Positions 5,391 to 6,051 of a stretch of DNA of 6,051 bases are shown here, in pieces. Position 1 is the stretch's first letter. Every line of letters starts with the position of its first letter. Both the position numbers and the translations under genes were made by a program. Source of the stretch: Planctomycetota bacterium (lineage in GTDB: Bacteria; Planctomycetota; Phycisphaerae; FEN-1346); contig JAPLML010000022.1 in NCBI GenBank assembly GCA_026387055.1, forward strand, positions 1-6,051, in the 5' to 3' direction. A model generated the notes under the pieces. That model had not been told where the DNA came from, made no database searches, and saw only the letters and a list, made by a program, of their open reading frames with translations.

Positions 5391-5444
5391 CATAGGAAGG
5401 ATTCCAGTCAACACTGTGGGTGGCCAGGGCGATTGGAAGCTGCC

Positions 5445-5684
5445 ATGCCAACGGTCCTGAGGGTGAAGGGATATCGCTTCTTCTTTTTCAGCCGCGAGGG
5501 AACAGAGTCTCCGTACATTCACGTTGAGTCAGGGGATGACTATGCGAAGTTCTGGCTTCAGCCGGTTGAGTTGGCCCGATCCGTCGGCTACAATTCGTCG
5601 GAACTGACAAGATTGCGTCGCCTTGTGGAGTTGCACGAGGACCTCTTTGTGGAGAAATGGCATGAGCACTTTGGTCAAGCGTAA
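5445..5684 (+). CDS. DUF4160 family protein
   Basis: This small protein (79 aa) matches the DUF4160 family by its opening PTVLRVKGYRFFFFSREG, the PYIHVESGDDYAKFWL segment and the C-terminal LVELHEDLFVEKWHEHF. The molecular function of the family is not established. Members usually occur as small stand-alone proteins beside a DUF2442 gene, as here, and the pair has a toxin-antitoxin-like layout, which is an inference. The start at 5445 is supported by GGAAG (5435-5439) five bases upstream and by the conserved family N-terminus. In-frame codons before it are open but do not look like the family. Its end overlaps the next gene by 23 bp in another frame, indicating translational coupling. It has no signal peptide, membrane segment or helix-turn-helix that I can see. 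Confidence 0.85.
   Translation: MPTVLRVKGYRFFFFSREGTESPYIHVESGDDYAKFWLQPVELARSVGYNSSELTRLRRLVELHEDLFVEKWHEHFGQA
5651..5655 (+). promoter_or_regulatory. Ribosome binding site of the DUF2442 gene, inside the DUF4160 gene
   Basis: GGAGA lies 6 nt before the ATG at 5662 and within the coding sequence of the preceding gene. It favours 5662 over the in-frame ATG at 5623, which would add 13 non-family residues. Confidence 0.6.
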
Positions 5685-5910
5685 GCGGGCCGTGACGGCC
5701 CTGGCTACGGGGGTCCGCTTCACGAAGGCCATGCTCTACATCCAATTGGCCGACGGCCGCGAGGTCGGCGCGCCGCTGGAATGGTTTCCGCGGCTGCGCC
5801 GGGCGACCGCCGCGCAGAGAAACAAATGGCGGCTGATCGGCCGCGGCGTGGGCATTCATTGGGAAGACCTTGACGAGGACTTGTCCGTCGAAGGCGTGAT
5901 GGCGCTTTGA
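5662..5910 (+). CDS. DUF2442 family protein
   Basis: This small cytoplasmic protein (82 aa) has the DUF2442 signature: a strand pair ending in LADGREVGAPLEWFPRL (about 29-45), then ATAAQRNKWRLIG and the highly conserved GVGIHWEDLDEDLSVEGV (about 62-79). The family function is unknown. It is thought of as a partner of DUF4160, and the two are often adjacent. The N-terminus (residues 1-9) is Lys/Arg-rich. The start at 5662 gives a 23-bp overlap with the DUF4160 gene, consistent with co-expression at a fixed ratio. If this is a toxin-antitoxin-like pair, the sequence does not show which member would be toxic. It is the last gene in the window on this strand. Confidence 0.87.
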   Translation: MSTLVKRKRAVTALATGVRFTKAMLYIQLADGREVGAPLEWFPRLRRATAAQRNKWRLIGRGVGIHWEDLDEDLSVEGVMAL

Positions 5911-5919
5911 ACCGGGGGT

Positions 5920-5931
5920 GGGCCCGGGCCC
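5920..5931. repeat. 12-bp GC palindrome after the DUF2442 gene
   Basis: GGGCCCGGGCCC is a perfect palindrome 10 bp past the stop codon. No T-tract follows, so it is not a standard intrinsic terminator. It may contribute to transcript end structure. Confidence 0.4.
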
Positions 5932-6000
5932 TCGCCGACCATCACACGCGGTCGCCTTTGGCTCCCCGCCAAACGCGGGTCGCTGATGCCGTTCGCCGTT

Positions 6001-6028
6001 CATTCCGCATTTCGCATTCCGCATTTGA
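6001..6028 (+). repeat. 14-bp tandem repeat (CATTCCGCATTTCG)
   Basis: Two units lie at 6001-6014 and 6015-6028 and match at 12 of 14 bases. The rest of 5932-6051 shows no gene. From memory, this CATTCCGCATTTCG-type tract is a common intergenic repeat in environmental bacterial genomes, and it creates false open frames such as one starting near 6024 on the - strand. Confidence 0.7.
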
Positions 6029-6051
6029 ACGGCGTCTCCCGCCGCTCCCGC

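Noticed and set aside
5488..6024. 178-codon open frame on the - strand
   Set aside because: Begins in the 14-bp tandem repeat and runs antisense to the two DUF genes.

Overview
The window is GC-rich DNA (high GC at third codon positions) holding six well-supported protein genes. Three of them carry export signals. The gene families, together with abundant small palindromic intergenic repeats, suggest an uncultured member of the Planctomycetota or a related PVC-group bacterium. That placement is an inference from gene content and style, because no rRNA or marker gene is present.

Layout: (1) Positions 1-622 are a long region with no convincing gene. It holds two related TAAGTC/GACTTA palindromes, a 9-G run, a 14-bp palindrome, a consensus DnaA-box match, a four-run G-quadruplex motif and a 7-bp tandem repeat. 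The first ~146 bases could be the edge of a gene, but several frames are open. (2) On the + strand, 623-1546 encodes a lipoprotein trypsin-like serine protease with an embedded CxxC motif. It is followed at 1661-2743 by a secreted metallopeptidase of the basic secretory protein type with a discoidin-like N-terminal domain. (3) Positions 2744-3050 lie between convergent genes and hold nested inverted palindromes: a 34-bp pair matching at 33 positions encloses two GC-rich hairpins. (4) On the - strand, 5296-4607 encodes an Asp/Glu racemase-family protein lacking the first catalytic cysteine. Downstream of it, 4445-3051 encodes a secreted GH29 alpha-L-fucosidase. The 161-bp gap between them holds two inverted copies of a 27-nt hairpin element that differ by two compensatory base-pair changes. 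(5) On the + strand, divergent from the racemase, a promoter with a perfect TATAAT inside a dyad precedes an overlapping pair of small genes encoding DUF4160 (5445-5684) and DUF2442 (5662-5910) proteins. (6) Positions 5911-6051 are non-coding, with a 12-bp palindrome and a 14-bp tandem repeat.

Functionally, the serine protease, metallopeptidase and fucosidase are all exported and fit a lifestyle of degrading extracellular glycoprotein or polysaccharide. Nothing shows that they form one pathway. The DUF4160/DUF2442 pair looks like a small two-gene module of toxin-antitoxin-like architecture, but no activity is demonstrated. No wholly new system is evident. The most informative signals are the covarying hairpin pair, the symmetric repeat array between the convergent genes, the palindrome-bracketed G-rich segment at the left, and the active-site substitution in the racemase homologue.
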